From Roseateles sp. (GTDB lineage: Bacteria; Pseudomonadota; Gammaproteobacteria; Burkholderiales; Burkholderiaceae_C): a DNA stretch of 64,000 bases. The notes beneath the pieces are model-generated. The model was not told where the DNA came from and searched no databases. It worked only from the letters and a program-made list of their open reading frames with translations. The stretch covers positions 29,450 through 93,449 of the forward strand of contig JAFALK010000018.1 in NCBI GenBank assembly GCA_019234295.1, read 5' to 3'. Positions 42,190 through 51,712 of the stretch are shown here, piece by piece. The position numbers were made by a program, and so were the translations under genes. Every line of letters begins with the position of its first letter. The first letter of the stretch is position 1.

Positions 42190-43337
42190 CTGCGCCTCGC
42201 TTCGGTATGGTGGCCGGCGAGGCCTCCAGCGACCTCATTGCCGGCCTCATGCTCGCTGGCCTCAAGGAGCGATGGCCTGCACTCAAGGCCGCGGGCATCG
42301 GCGGGCCGCGATTGGCGGCGCAGGGTTTCGAGATCTGGTGGCCAAGCAGCAAACTCTCGATCTTCGGCTACGTGGACGCGCTCAGGAACTTGCGCGAGCT
42401 GCTGTCCATTCGTCGCCAACTGGGCACGCGCCTCATCGAGCGCCAGCCCAGTGCCTTCATCGGGATCGACGCGCCGGACTTCAATTTCGGCCTTGAGAAG
42501 CGCCTGCGGGCGGCGGGCATCAAGACCATTCATTTCGTCTGCCCTTCGATTTGGGCCTGGCGCCCGGAGCGCGTGCAGACCATCCGCGAGGCATGCGAGC
42601 ATGTGTTGTGCCTCTTCCCCTTCGAGCCCGAGCTCCTGCGTAAACACGGCATCGCGGCTACCTATGTAGGCCATCCGCTGGCGGACGAAATCCCCATGCA
42701 GGTCTCGCAGGCCGCGGCGCGCAAGGTGCTGCAGGAGCATGACGTGCCGGACCCTGGCGGCGAGACCCTGGTGGCCCTGCTGCCGGGTAGCCGCAAGAGC
42801 GAGATCGAACTGATCGCGCCGCCCATGCTGGCCGCCGCCGAGCTGATGCAGAAGGAGCGCCCGGGCTTGCGCTTCGTGCTCCCTGCTGCGCCAGGCATGC
42901 GCAAGCTGATCGATCCGCTGGTGGCCGTCCACCCGGGCTTGCGGCTGGCCGTGGTGGATGGCCTGTCGCACAAGGTGCTTGCCGCCTGCGACATCACGCT
43001 CGTCGCCAGCGGCACGGCGACGCTGGAGGCGGCGCTGTTCAAGCGGCCCATGGTCATCTGCTATCGCGTCAGCCGGCTCAATGCCTGGCGCATGCGCGGC
43101 AAGAACCTGCTGCCCTGGGTGGGCCTGCCCAATGTGCTCGCGCGCGAGTTCCTGGTACCCGAGCTGATCCAGGAGCAGTGCACGGCCGAGAACATCGCCG
43201 CTGAGGGCCTGGCCTGGTTGGCCGATCCTGCGCGCCACGCACGCGTACAGGCCCGGTTCGAGCAGCAGCACCAGGTGCTGCGATGCAATACTGCCAAGAC
43301 GGCTGCCGATGCGATCGCGAAAATCATCGGCGCCTGA
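42186..43337 (+). CDS. lpxB: Lipid-A-disaccharide synthase
   Basis: Glycosyltransferase joining UDP-2,3-diacylglucosamine and lipid X. The 383-residue protein starts with [17 protein letters not shown] and has [46 protein letters not shown] and [17 protein letters not shown], which are typical GT19 motifs. Its end overlaps rnhB by 29 bases. Confidence 0.96.
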   Translation: MTAPRFGMVAGEASSDLIAGLMLAGLKERWPALKAAGIGGPRLAAQGFEIWWPSSKLSIFGYVDALRNLRELLSIRRQLGTRLIERQPSAFIGIDAPDFNFGLEKRLRAAGIKTIHFVCPSIWAWRPERVQTIREACEHVLCLFPFEPELLRKHGIAATYVGHPLADEIPMQVSQAAARKVLQEHDVPDPGGETLVALLPGSRKSEIELIAPPMLAAAELMQKERPGLRFVLPAAPGMRKLIDPLVAVHPGLRLAVVDGLSHKVLAACDITLVASGTATLEAALFKRPMVICYRVSRLNAWRMRGKNLLPWVGLPNVLAREFLVPELIQEQCTAENIAAEGLAWLADPARHARVQARFEQQHQVLRCNTAKTAADAIAKIIGA

Positions 43338-43926
43338 GCAGTTGGGCCTTCATTGGGATGGGCCGGGCCTGATCGCGGGCGTGGACGAGGCCGGCCGCGG
43401 GCCACTCGCCGGGCCCGTGGTGGCCGCCGCCGTCATCCTCGACGACCTGCATGCCATCCAGGGTCTGGCCGATTCCAAGGTGCTCAGCGAGAAGAAGCGT
43501 GAGCGACTGTTCGACGAGATCCGTGCCAAGGCCCTGTGTTGCTGCATCGCTGAAGCGAGTCCGGCCGAGATCGATGAGCTGAACATCTTGCAGGCCACGA
43601 TGCTGGCCATGCGCCGAGCGGTCGAAGGTTTGAGGCTCAAGCCCACCAAGGTGCTGGTGGACGGCAATCGCATTCCTCAGATCCGGATCGCGGCCGAAGC
43701 CATCGTGAAGGGGGATGCCAAGGTGCCGTCCATCTCGGCGGCCAGCATCCTGGCCAAGGTCACACGCGACCGGCTTTGCCTGGCAATGCACGAGTCCCAT
43801 CCGGAGTACGGCTTCGCCACGCACAAGGGCTACCCGACACCTGAGCACCTGGCGGCCTTGCGCGAGCACGGCGCCAGCCCCTGGCACCGGCGAAGCTTCG
43901 CACCAGTGAGGGAGTGCCTGAGATGA
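43309..43926 (+). CDS. rnhB: Ribonuclease HII
   Basis: Cleaves RNA-DNA junctions, including single ribonucleotides in DNA. The 205-residue protein has the catalytic [15 protein letters not shown] (Asp and Glu), [32 protein letters not shown] and the C-terminal [20 protein letters not shown] 43309 lies inside lpxB; shorter starts would remove little. lpxB-rnhB order is conserved. Confidence 0.95.
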   Translation: MRSRKSSAPEQLGLHWDGPGLIAGVDEAGRGPLAGPVVAAAVILDDLHAIQGLADSKVLSEKKRERLFDEIRAKALCCCIAEASPAEIDELNILQATMLAMRRAVEGLRLKPTKVLVDGNRIPQIRIAAEAIVKGDAKVPSISAASILAKVTRDRLCLAMHESHPEYGFATHKGYPTPEHLAALREHGASPWHRRSFAPVRECLR

Positions 43927-44114
43927 GGCACGCCGCCCAATCTCGCCACGCTGAACGCGCGCGCGCCTGGTCGTTTGGCCTGGGGGACGACGATGCCGGC
44001 GGCCTTGAGCCGCATGCATCGCCAATGGGCCCGCTTGTGAGCCGCCCGGCGCTCGGCCAGCAGGCCCTCCATTTCATGGGCCGTAGGGCTCGCACCGCGC
44101 GGTGGAGGAATTGA
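43923..44114 (+). CDS. Possible 63-residue ORF between rnhB and the RNA methyltransferase
   Basis: The ORF starts [16 protein letters not shown] at an ATGA overlap with the rnhB stop and ends one base before the next gene's ATG, filling the gap completely. GGAGG near its end also serves as ribosome site for the downstream gene. The peptide is Arg/Ala/Gly-rich with no recognisable domain. Coding status is uncertain; it may simply be open because of base composition. Confidence 0.3.
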   Translation: MRHAAQSRHAERARAWSFGLGDDDAGGLEPHASPMGPLVSRPALGQQALHFMGRRARTARWRN

Positions 44115-44115
44115 A

Positions 44116-44892
44116 ATGAACCAGATCCTGCACATCACGGCGCGGGACAACGCCAATCTTCAGCGCATCCGCAAGCTGGCCCAGGACGGCGGCGCCTATC
44201 GCAAGATCGGCAGCATCTGGTTGGAGGGCGACCACCTGGCCCGCGCGGCGCTGGCGCGCTCGCATCCCGTCACGCTGGCGATCATTACCGAAACGGCCTG
44301 GGCCGACGCGGCCTTGCGTGGCATTGCCGAGGCGGCGCCCAAGGTGCTGGTGGTGCCGGTGGCCCTGTTCAACACGATCAGCGGGCTGGAATCGCCGGCG
44401 CAGATCGGCTTTGAGGTGCCGCACGATGCGAAGACGGCTCTGCAAGCCGGCGTCGATTCGGTCGTGCTCGACCGGCTGCAGGATGCCGGCAACGTGGGCA
44501 CCATCCTGCGCAGCGCCGCGGCCATGGGTTTCCGCCAGATTCTGGCCATCAAGGGCACGGCCGCCCTGTGGTCGCCCAAGGTGCTGCGCGCCGGCATGGG
44601 TGCGCACTTCGGCCTGCAGCTCGTCGAGGGCCTTTCGCCCGAGGATCTGGATGGCCTGAAGGTTCCGCTGATCGCCACCAGCTCGCACGCACAGAAGCCA
44701 CTCCATCGGCTCGACTTGCCTCAACCTTGCGCCTGGGTGATGGGCCACGAAGGGCAGGGCGTCCAGCCGAGCCTGTTAGAACGCTGTGCGACGATGGTGA
44801 CTATTCCCCAGCCTGGAGGTGAGGAGTCGCTCAATGTCGGCGCGGCGGCGGCGATTTGTCTCTATGAGTCGGCTCGACAACGCTCGACTTAA
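44116..44892 (+). CDS. SpoU/TrmH-family RNA 2'-O-methyltransferase
   Basis: SPOUT-fold methyltransferase of 258 residues with the three family motifs: LDRLQDAGNVGTILRSAAA, WVMGHEGQGVQPS and IPQPGGEESLNVGAAAAICLYE, which form the trefoil-knot SAM site. The N-terminal domain (NANLQRIRKLAQDGGAYRK) is the substrate-binding type seen in RlmB-like and TsnR-like enzymes. The RNA target is not clear from sequence. It ends the rpsB-to-rnhB operon. Confidence 0.9.
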   Translation: MNQILHITARDNANLQRIRKLAQDGGAYRKIGSIWLEGDHLARAALARSHPVTLAIITETAWADAALRGIAEAAPKVLVVPVALFNTISGLESPAQIGFEVPHDAKTALQAGVDSVVLDRLQDAGNVGTILRSAAAMGFRQILAIKGTAALWSPKVLRAGMGAHFGLQLVEGLSPEDLDGLKVPLIATSSHAQKPLHRLDLPQPCAWVMGHEGQGVQPSLLERCATMVTIPQPGGEESLNVGAAAAICLYESARQRST

Positions 44893-45043
44893 GCCCGAAA
44901 TCGGGTGGATATCCCCTGCAGATGCGGGTTTCGCACAAGACGGCCTGAAGCTAAATTTGCGTCATGGGGCACTTGGCCCTGATCGTTAGGGCTGCCGCGC
45001 CTACAAGAACACAAAAGCGGTGCCGAGGGGATGGGAGATCACC

Positions 45044-45262
45044 ATGGTACTCATGTTCGGTTCCAAGGACGCAGCCCAGCAGGGGCTCGGCGAATCAGCG
45101 CCCGCTTGCGGCGGCTGGGTGGAATCGAGCTTTGATCTGCATCGTGGCGTGGAAGTGACCGAAGACGTGGGCTTCGAGGAATTCGAACGCCTTCGCGCGC
45201 TGGGTCCGACGCCCCAGGTCCTCCTTACAGCCCTGCAAGAGCGATCACGCCGCATGCGATGA
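45044..45262 (+). CDS. Small protein of unknown function (72 residues)
   Basis: The ORF starts MVLMFGSKD at ATG 45044 with GGGAG about six bases upstream, which is a good ribosome site. The central part (GWVESSFDLHRGVEVTEDV) has a patterned hydrophobic/acidic character that looks like a real small fold. The last 38 bases overlap the convergent EamA gene. I do not recognise the family. A 150-bp upstream region (44893-45043) carries a small CCCGA/TCGGG repeat but no clear promoter. Confidence 0.5.
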   Translation: MVLMFGSKDAAQQGLGESAPACGGWVESSFDLHRGVEVTEDVGFEEFERLRALGPTPQVLLTALQERSRRMR

Positions 45263-46106
45263 ACCCGGCGCCGATCAGGCGCCAGTGACGCTCGCCCTCC
45301 TTGAGCAGCTGCCCGCCGAGAAGGGCGGCGATCAGCATGGAAATCTCGCGCATGGGCGCCACGCGCGACACTGGTGCGAGCGTCATTGCGTAAAGCACCA
45401 GCACGTAGGCCGCTGGACTCAGCACCGCCATCATCAACACGTAGGGCCATTGCCGGCGTAAGGCCGGCACGAAGCCGCTGTGGTCACGCAGCACGGCAGG
45501 TGCTGCGAAGAGGATGCGAAAGGTATTGCCCACCCAGTCGATGACCAGGGGCGAGATCGCCAGCACCTTGACGGCATAGCCGTCGACGAGCGTATAGGCC
45601 GAGATCGTCAGGCCAGTCGCAGCGCCCCACCAGATGCCCTTGACTCGGCGCTCGCGTGCAGTCGCATCGCCGTCGGCCCGCCACATGGCCGGCCCGGTCG
45701 CAATCAGCACGATGCCGGCGACGATCGAGACAAGCCCGAGCAGGCCCAGGGGGCCGAGATGCTCGCCAAAGAGCAGGGTGGCCGCCAGGCTCGAGGTCAG
45801 CGGCCCGCTGCCACGCGCCACCGGGTAGACCACGTTGAGGTCGGAGACGCGATAGCCCTTCAGCAGGGTACTGAAGTACAACATGTGGAGGGCCGCGCTG
45901 GCGACGGCGCAGATCCAGGCCCAGGCCGGCCAGTGCGGGATCTGCTGCCAGCCCATGTACAGCGCGGGCGGCGCCCACAGCAGACTCACGCCGATGGCGC
46001 TGGACATGACGAAATGGTGGTCTCCGCGGGCCTTCTTGGCACCGAGATTCCAGATCGCATGCAGGAGCGCGGCCGTGAGGACCAGACCGATGGAGAGCGC
46101 GGGCAC
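45225..46106 (-). CDS. EamA/DMT-superfamily transporter
   Basis: The 293-residue integral membrane protein has about ten hydrophobic helices arranged as two EamA halves (LTAALLHAIWNLGAKKA in the first; GIWWGAATGLTISAYTLVDG in the second), typical of drug/metabolite exporters. The substrate is unknown. The start is GTG 46106, sharing one base with the ppsR stop (TAGTG), so it is coupled to ppsR. Confidence 0.88.
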   Translation of the reverse strand: MPALSIGLVLTAALLHAIWNLGAKKARGDHHFVMSSAIGVSLLWAPPALYMGWQQIPHWPAWAWICAVASAALHMLYFSTLLKGYRVSDLNVVYPVARGSGPLTSSLAATLLFGEHLGPLGLLGLVSIVAGIVLIATGPAMWRADGDATARERRVKGIWWGAATGLTISAYTLVDGYAVKVLAISPLVIDWVGNTFRILFAAPAVLRDHSGFVPALRRQWPYVLMMAVLSPAAYVLVLYAMTLAPVSRVAPMREISMLIAALLGGQLLKEGERHWRLIGAGFIACGVIALAGL

Positions 46107-46927
46107 TAGTAGATCAAGCGGTCAGGACGAAGATCGCGAAGGATGGTGGTGGCGATCTCTTCGATGCTCTTGTGGGTGGACGAGAGCCAGGAAATGCCCT
46201 CGCGCTTCATCATCTTTTCCGCCTCGTTGATCTCGTAGCGGCAGTTCAGCAGGTCGGCGTACTTGCTGCCGGGGCGGCGCTCCGAGCGGATTTGGTGCAG
46301 GCGGTCGGGGTCGATAGTCAGGCCGAAGCACTTCTTCTTGTGAGGCAACAGCGGCGTGGGCAGCTTGCTGCGCTCGAAGTCCTCGGGAATCAAGGGGCAG
46401 TTGGCGGCCTTGATGCCATGCTGCATGGCCAGGTACAGCGAGGTCGGCGTCTTGCCCGAGCGGCTCACGCCCACAAGGATGACGTCGGCGATGTCCAGGT
46501 TGCGCGAGGACTGGCCGTCGTCGTGCGCCAGCGAGAAGTTGATGGCCTCAATGCGGTCGTGATATTCCTGGCTCTTTGCCACGTCGGAAAAGCGGCCCAC
46601 GCGGTGGTTGGACTTCATGTCGAACTCGTCTTCGAGCGGCTCGATGAAGGTGCCGAACATGTCGAGCAGGCGGCCTTTGCAATGTTCGCGCATGACCGCC
46701 AGCACCTCGCGATTGACGAGGGTGGCGAAGACGACGGCGCGGCGGCCCTCGCGCTCGCAGTTCTCGTTGATCTCCTTGACCACCGCATGCGCCTTCTCGG
46801 CGGTGTCAACGAAGGGTCGGCGAACGTGCAGGGGCTTGATCGGGAACTGGCTGAGGATGGAGTTGCCGAAGGTCTCGGCGGTGATGCCTGTGCCGTCGGA
46901 AACGTAGAAGACGGTGCGGTCTGACAT
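46106..46927 (-). CDS. ppsR: PEP synthase regulatory kinase/pyrophosphorylase PpsR
   Basis: Bifunctional serine/threonine kinase and phosphorylase that switches PEP synthase off and on by ADP-dependent phosphorylation. The 273-residue protein has the P-loop ILVGVSRSGKTPTSLYLA and the conserved FYVSDGTGITAETFG N-terminus of the DUF299 family. It is divergent from its target gene ppsA across a 178-bp intergenic region, the usual arrangement. Confidence 0.95.
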   Translation of the reverse strand: MSDRTVFYVSDGTGITAETFGNSILSQFPIKPLHVRRPFVDTAEKAHAVVKEINENCEREGRRAVVFATLVNREVLAVMREHCKGRLLDMFGTFIEPLEDEFDMKSNHRVGRFSDVAKSQEYHDRIEAINFSLAHDDGQSSRNLDIADVILVGVSRSGKTPTSLYLAMQHGIKAANCPLIPEDFERSKLPTPLLPHKKKCFGLTIDPDRLHQIRSERRPGSKYADLLNCRYEINEAEKMMKREGISWLSSTHKSIEEIATTILRDLRPDRLIY

Positions 46928-46973
46928 GGCAGGGCCTGGAGGGGTTGACGCGACTGAAGGCCGAGCTTACCCG

Positions 46974-46979
46974 TAGAAT
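46974..46979 (+). promoter_or_regulatory. Possible -10 element in the ppsR-ppsA divergent region
   Basis: CCGTAGAATCG gives TAGAAT, a reasonable -10 for ppsA with a leader of roughly 120 nt. A TTGACG lies at 46945-46950 but the spacing is 23 bp, too long for a normal -35. The rest of the 178-bp region shows no clear operator. Confidence 0.35.
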
Positions 46980-47105
46980 CGACGCCAAATTCTCCAGACG
47001 CCCGATGCCGCCCGCTCACCTCCGACAAGAATCCAGAAATGGTGAGCCTGCGCCCGTGCCCCGCGTCCTGGGAGCCCCGGTTTCACAACATCACGGAGTT
47101 TCCCC

Positions 47106-49505
47106 ATGTCTGAACGCCTGGAGCCGACCGCCCTGGTCGCGCCGTTTGAACATCTGAGAATGAGCGACGTCGAGGTCGTTGGCGGCAAGAACGCCAGCCT
47201 CGGCGAAATGATCTCCCAGCTCGCTGCTAGCGGCGTGCGCGTGCCCGGGGGCTTTGCCACCACGGCGCACGCCTTCCGTGAGTTCCTCAAGTACGAGGGC
47301 TTGGACGCGCGCATCGACAAGCGCCTGGCGTCCCTGGACACCGACGACGTGAAGGCGCTGGCCGAGGCTGGCGCCGAGATCCGCAGCTGGGTCGAGGCGC
47401 AGCCTTTCCCGGCTGCGCTGGAGAAGGCCGTTCGCGAGTCCTTCGCTGCACTGACCGCCGAAAGCCCTGAGGCCTCGTTTGCCGTGCGCTCCTCGGCCAC
47501 GGCCGAAGACCTGCCCGATGCCTCCTTCGCCGGCCAGCAGGAGACCTTCCTCAACGTGGTTGGCATCGAGGACGTGCTGCACAAGATGCGCGAGGTCTTT
47601 GCCTCGCTCTACAACGACCGGGCCATCAGCTACCGAGTGCACAAGGGCTTCGCCCATGCCGATGTGGCGCTCTCGGCGGGCGTGCAGCGCATGGTTCGCT
47701 CCGACCTGGGCTCGGCCGGCGTGATGTTCACCATCGACACCGAGAGCGGCTTCAAGGACGTGGTCTTCATCACCTCGAGCTACGGCCTGGGTGAGACGGT
47801 GGTTCAGGGCGCCGTGAACCCGGACGAGTTCTACGTGCACAAGCCAGCGCTCAAGAACGGGCACTTCCCGGTCATCCGTCGCAACCTGGGCTCCAAGCTG
47901 ATCCGCATGGTGTTCGCCACGCCCGCTGAGCGGGCCGCCAGCGGCAAGCTCGTCAAGACCGTGGACACCGAGCCCGAGGCGCGCAACCGCTATTCGCTGA
48001 CGGATGCCGAGGTCATCGAACTGTCGCGTTATGCGCTGATCATCGAGCAGCACTACGGCCGCCCCATGGACATCGAATGGGGACGCGACGGCGTGGACGG
48101 CAAGCTCTACATCCTGCAGGCCCGCCCCGAGACCGTGAAGAGCCAGGCCGAAGGCCAGGTCGAGATGCACTACAAGCTCAAGGGCCAGGGCACGGTGCTC
48201 GTGGAGGGCCGCGCCATTGGCCAGAAGATCGGCACAGGCCCGGTGCGTCTCGTCGACAGCGTGGCCGAGATGGAGCGCGTGCAGCCCGGTGACGTGCTCG
48301 TGACCGACATGACGGACCCGAACTGGGAGCCCGTGATGAAGCGGGCCAGCGCCATCGTCACCAACCGGGGCGGTCGCACCTGCCACGCCGCCATCATCGC
48401 GCGCGAGCTTGGCATTCCGGCCGTGGTCGGCTGTGGCGACGCCACCGACATTCTGAAGGACGGCCAACTGGTCACTGTCGCCTGCTCGGAAGGTGATACC
48501 GGCTACATCTACGACGGCCTGCTCGAGGCCGAGGTGAGCGAGGTGCATCGCGGCGAGATGCCGTACTCGCCCGTCAAGATCATGATGAACGTCGGCAACC
48601 CGCAGCTGGCCTTCAACTTCGCGCAGATGCCGTCCAGCGGCGTGGGGCTGGCGCGGCTCGAGTTCATCATCAACAACAACATTGGCGTCCACCCCAAGGC
48701 CATCCTCGACTATCCGAACATCGACGCCGACCTGAAGAAGGCCGTCGAGTCGGTGGCCCGAGGCCACGCCTCGCCGCGGGCCTTTTATGTGGATAAGCTG
48801 GTCGAGGGTATCGCCACCATCGCGGCCGCCTTCTTCCCACGCCCGGTGATCGTGCGTCTCTCCGACTTCAAGAGCAACGAGTACCGCAAGCTGATCGGCG
48901 GCTCGCGTTATGAGCCCGATGAAGAAAATCCCATGCTGGGCTTCCGGGGCGCTTCTCGCTACATCAGCGGCGAATTCCAGGACGCCTTCGCCATGGAGTG
49001 CGAGGCGCTGAAGCGCGTGCGCAAGGACATGGGGCTGAGCAATGTCGAGATCATGGTGCCCTTCGTGCGCACGGTGAAGCAGGCCGAGCGCGTCGTGAAC
49101 ATGCTGGCTGACAAGGGGCTCAAGCGTGGCGTCGACGGCCTGCGCGTCATCATGATGTGCGAGGTACCCTCCAACGCCATCCTTGCCGAGCAGTTCCTCC
49201 AGCATTTCGACGGGATGTCGATCGGCTCGAACGACCTGACCCAGCTGACCCTGGGCCTGGACCGTGACTCGGGCCTGGAGCAGCTGGCCGGCGATTTCGA
49301 CGAGCGCGACCCAGCCGTCAAGGCCATGATCTCGCGCGCCATCGCGGCGTGCCGCGCAACGGGCAAGTACATCGGTATCTGCGGCCAGGGTCCCAGCGAT
49401 CATGCGGACTTCGCCGATTGGCTTGCCCAGGAAGGCATCGCTAGCATGTCGCTGAACCCGGACACGGTCGTGGAGACCTGGCAGCGCCTGGCCGCTCGTC
49501 GATGA
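47106..49505 (+). CDS. ppsA: Phosphoenolpyruvate synthase
   Basis: Converts pyruvate, ATP and water to PEP, AMP and phosphate for gluconeogenesis. The 799-residue protein has the ATP-grasp N-terminal domain ([15 protein letters not shown]), the swivelling phosphohistidine domain with [18 protein letters not shown], and the C-terminal PEP/pyruvate barrel with [18 protein letters not shown] and [10 protein letters not shown]. The Thr before the catalytic His is the expected PpsR target. ATG 47106 is preceded by CGGAG. Confidence 0.97.
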   Translation: MSERLEPTALVAPFEHLRMSDVEVVGGKNASLGEMISQLAASGVRVPGGFATTAHAFREFLKYEGLDARIDKRLASLDTDDVKALAEAGAEIRSWVEAQPFPAALEKAVRESFAALTAESPEASFAVRSSATAEDLPDASFAGQQETFLNVVGIEDVLHKMREVFASLYNDRAISYRVHKGFAHADVALSAGVQRMVRSDLGSAGVMFTIDTESGFKDVVFITSSYGLGETVVQGAVNPDEFYVHKPALKNGHFPVIRRNLGSKLIRMVFATPAERAASGKLVKTVDTEPEARNRYSLTDAEVIELSRYALIIEQHYGRPMDIEWGRDGVDGKLYILQARPETVKSQAEGQVEMHYKLKGQGTVLVEGRAIGQKIGTGPVRLVDSVAEMERVQPGDVLVTDMTDPNWEPVMKRASAIVTNRGGRTCHAAIIARELGIPAVVGCGDATDILKDGQLVTVACSEGDTGYIYDGLLEAEVSEVHRGEMPYSPVKIMMNVGNPQLAFNFAQMPSSGVGLARLEFIINNNIGVHPKAILDYPNIDADLKKAVESVARGHASPRAFYVDKLVEGIATIAAAFFPRPVIVRLSDFKSNEYRKLIGGSRYEPDEENPMLGFRGASRYISGEFQDAFAMECEALKRVRKDMGLSNVEIMVPFVRTVKQAERVVNMLADKGLKRGVDGLRVIMMCEVPSNAILAEQFLQHFDGMSIGSNDLTQLTLGLDRDSGLEQLAGDFDERDPAVKAMISRAIAACRATGKYIGICGQGPSDHADFADWLAQEGIASMSLNPDTVVETWQRLAARR

Positions 49506-49567
49506 AGTCGGGGCCGCCAGGGTTCGCCTGAATCTACGCAGGCCGGCCTTGGCGGCATGATGTCGCG

Positions 49568-51583
49568 GTGACTTCCTTTGCAAGGCGCCTGGCGCGCATC
49601 TACGCCTGGTATGCGCTCGGCTTCACGCTCTTCGTGCTGGCGCTGGCCGTGGGTGAGCAGGCCGGCCTTTCCAAGAGCTGGATCGGCTTCGCCTTCCTCG
49701 CCGGCACGGTGGGCGTGTACGCCGTCATCGGCGTGCTGAGCCGCACGACCGATGCCGACGAGTACTTCGTCGCCGGCCGGCGCGTGCCGGCCTTCTACAA
49801 CGGCATGGCGGCCGGCGCCGACTGGATGAGCGCGGCCTCGTTCATCGGCCTGGCCGGCACGCTCTACCTCTCTGGCTTCGGCGGCCTGGCCTATGTGCTG
49901 GGTTGGACCGGCGGCTTCTGCCTCGTGGCCCTGCTGCTCGCGCCCTATCTGCGCCGCTTCGGCGGCTACACGTTGCCCGACTTCCTCGACGCCCGATATG
50001 GGTCGCGCGCCGTGCGCCTCGTGGCGGCGGGCTGCGCGGTCATGTTGAGCTTCGTCTACCTGGTGGCGCAGATCTACGGAATCGGCCTGATCACGACGCG
50101 GCTCACGGGCATGAACTTTGAGATCGGCGTGTTCGTGGGTCTGGGCGGAGTGTTGGTGTGCAGCTTCCTCGGCGGCATGCGGGCCGTGACCTGGACCCAG
50201 GTGGCGCAGTACGTGATCCTGATTGCTGCCTATCTCGTGCCCGTGGCCTGGCTGGGTCTCAAGCAAAGCGGCACGCCGGTGCCGCAGGCCATCTACGGCC
50301 ACCAGTTGCAGTCTCTGAGCGAGCGCGAGGCGGCGTTGAACCGGGATCCCGCCGAACAGGCGGTGCGCGACTTCTACCGGAACCGCGCCCGTCAGCTGAC
50401 GACCAAGCTCCAGGACGTGCCCGCCGCGTTGGCCGCGGAGCGGGCCGCCGCGGCGCGCGAGGTCGACCGGCTCAAGACCCAGGGAGCCTCGCTGGCCGAA
50501 GTGCAGTTCGCCGAGAAGCGCCGCGCCGCGCTGCCGCGCACTGTGCCAGAAGCGGCCGAGCTCTGGCAACGCCAGAAGGCGCAGGATGAGGCCGCCGCTC
50601 AGCCCCTGGGCGGCGCGCCTCCGCACGCCCAGGCGTTTGCCGGCGATCCCGATGGCACGCCCGAGCAGCAACGCCAGTTCGCAGACTCGCGCCGCAATTT
50701 CATGGCGCTGGTCTTTTGCCTCATGGTCGGCACGGCTGGCTTGCCGCACATCCTCACGCGCTACTACACCACGCCCTCGGTGGCCGAGGCGCGCCGCTCG
50801 GTTGCGTGGTCACTGTTCTTCATCTGCCTGCTCTACTTGACGGCGCCCGCGCTCGCGGTGATGGTCAAGACCGAGGTCTTCAACCACCTTGTCGGAACGC
50901 CTATCGGCGAGCTGCCAGCGTGGATCACGCAGTGGTCGCGAGTGGATCCGGGTTTGCTCTCGGTTTCGGACGTCAACGGTGACGGCATCTTGCAGTTCGG
51001 CGAGCTGCGCATCGGCGGCGACCTGGTCATGCTGGTCACGCCCGAGCTGGCGGGCCTGCCCTTCGTGATCTCGGGCCTTGTTGCGGCCGGCGGGCTCGCA
51101 GCGGCGCTCTCCACGGCGGATGGCTTGCTGCTGACCATCTCGGCCGCGCTCTCGCACGACATCTACTTCCGCAGTGTGCGGCCCGGCCTGCCGTCGACGC
51201 GCCGCGTGACCTTGTCCAAGGCCCTGCTGCTGGCCACTGCGCTGGCCGCCGCCGGTGTGGCCACGCAAAAGCCGGCCGAGATCGTGTTCCTCGTGTCGGC
51301 GGCCTTCTCGGTGGCTGCCGCGGTATTCTTCCCAGTGCTGGTACTGGGCATTTTCTGGCGTCGCGCCAACGCGGCCGGCGCCTTGGCCGGAATGCTCAGC
51401 GGCCTGGCCGTGACGCTCTCCTACATGGCGGGGGCCTGGGGCCTTTGGTGGGGCATCCAGCCGCTGTCGGCCGGCGTGTTCGGTGCGCCGGCCGCCGCGG
51501 TTGCCACCGTGCTCGTGAGCCTGCTGACGCGGCCGCCCAGTGCCGAGCAGGGGCGCTGGCTCGACGCCCTCCGGCAAGCCTAG
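49568..51583 (+). CDS. Sodium:solute symporter (acetate-permease-like SSS family)
   Basis: The 671-residue protein has about 13 transmembrane helices, with SSS features such as DADEYFVAGRRVPAFYNGMA, GGYTLPDFLDARYG and LAAALSTADGLLLTISAALSHD. Between helices around residues 240 and 380 it carries a hydrophilic, coiled-coil-like insert of about 130 residues. A second non-membrane loop holds a canonical EF-hand loop DVNGDGILQFGE (residues 468-479). This layout suits the VC_2705-type subgroup related to ActP; the substrate is probably a monocarboxylate but is not proven. Start is GTG 49568. The 62-bp gap after ppsA contains an imperfect GCCGCC/GGCGGC hairpin. Confidence 0.87.
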   Translation: MTSFARRLARIYAWYALGFTLFVLALAVGEQAGLSKSWIGFAFLAGTVGVYAVIGVLSRTTDADEYFVAGRRVPAFYNGMAAGADWMSAASFIGLAGTLYLSGFGGLAYVLGWTGGFCLVALLLAPYLRRFGGYTLPDFLDARYGSRAVRLVAAGCAVMLSFVYLVAQIYGIGLITTRLTGMNFEIGVFVGLGGVLVCSFLGGMRAVTWTQVAQYVILIAAYLVPVAWLGLKQSGTPVPQAIYGHQLQSLSEREAALNRDPAEQAVRDFYRNRARQLTTKLQDVPAALAAERAAAAREVDRLKTQGASLAEVQFAEKRRAALPRTVPEAAELWQRQKAQDEAAAQPLGGAPPHAQAFAGDPDGTPEQQRQFADSRRNFMALVFCLMVGTAGLPHILTRYYTTPSVAEARRSVAWSLFFICLLYLTAPALAVMVKTEVFNHLVGTPIGELPAWITQWSRVDPGLLSVSDVNGDGILQFGELRIGGDLVMLVTPELAGLPFVISGLVAAGGLAAALSTADGLLLTISAALSHDIYFRSVRPGLPSTRRVTLSKALLLATALAAAGVATQKPAEIVFLVSAAFSVAAAVFFPVLVLGIFWRRANAAGALAGMLSGLAVTLSYMAGAWGLWWGIQPLSAGVFGAPAAAVATVLVSLLTRPPSAEQGRWLDALRQA

Positions 51584-51605
51584 GCTAGGCGCAACTCCGT
51601 AGTTG

Positions 51606-51614
51606 TGCTAATAT
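51606..51614 (+). promoter_or_regulatory. Extended -10 promoter of the rpsF operon
   Basis: TGCTAATAT is a textbook extended -10 (TG-n-TAATAT), about 100 bp before the rpsF start. No -35 is needed for this class and none is obvious. Predicted transcription starts near 51621, giving a leader of about 92 nt. Confidence 0.65.
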
Positions 51615-51628
51615 TGCGGGCTTCCCTT

Positions 51629-51692
51629 GCTGCGCGTCGGTTTGACGCTTGACGCGCAGCTTCCACAGCATTCACCGCGTTCGCGGCGAAGC
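51629..51692 (+). promoter_or_regulatory. Structured leader RNA of rpsF
   Basis: Two stems lie in the predicted leader. The first is a perfect ten-pair stem GCTGCGCGTC/GACGCGCAGC (51629-51660) with a 12-base loop. The second (51668-51692) stacks GC-TTC with GAA-GC around an inner CCGC/GCGG hairpin. S6:S18 complexes are known to bind rpsF leaders in many bacteria; whether this leader is that element is inference. Confidence 0.5.
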
Positions 51693-51712
51693 GGAATCCA
51701 CAAGGAGTTCAA

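Noticed and set aside
46945..46979. TTGACG and TAGAAT as a complete ppsA promoter
   Set aside because: Spacing is 23 bp, too long for sigma-70; only the TAGAAT element is kept as tentative.
47091..49583. 830-codon minus-strand frame opposite ppsA
   Set aside because: Shadow of a highly biased gene; no motif, and it covers the ppsA promoter and ends arbitrarily.
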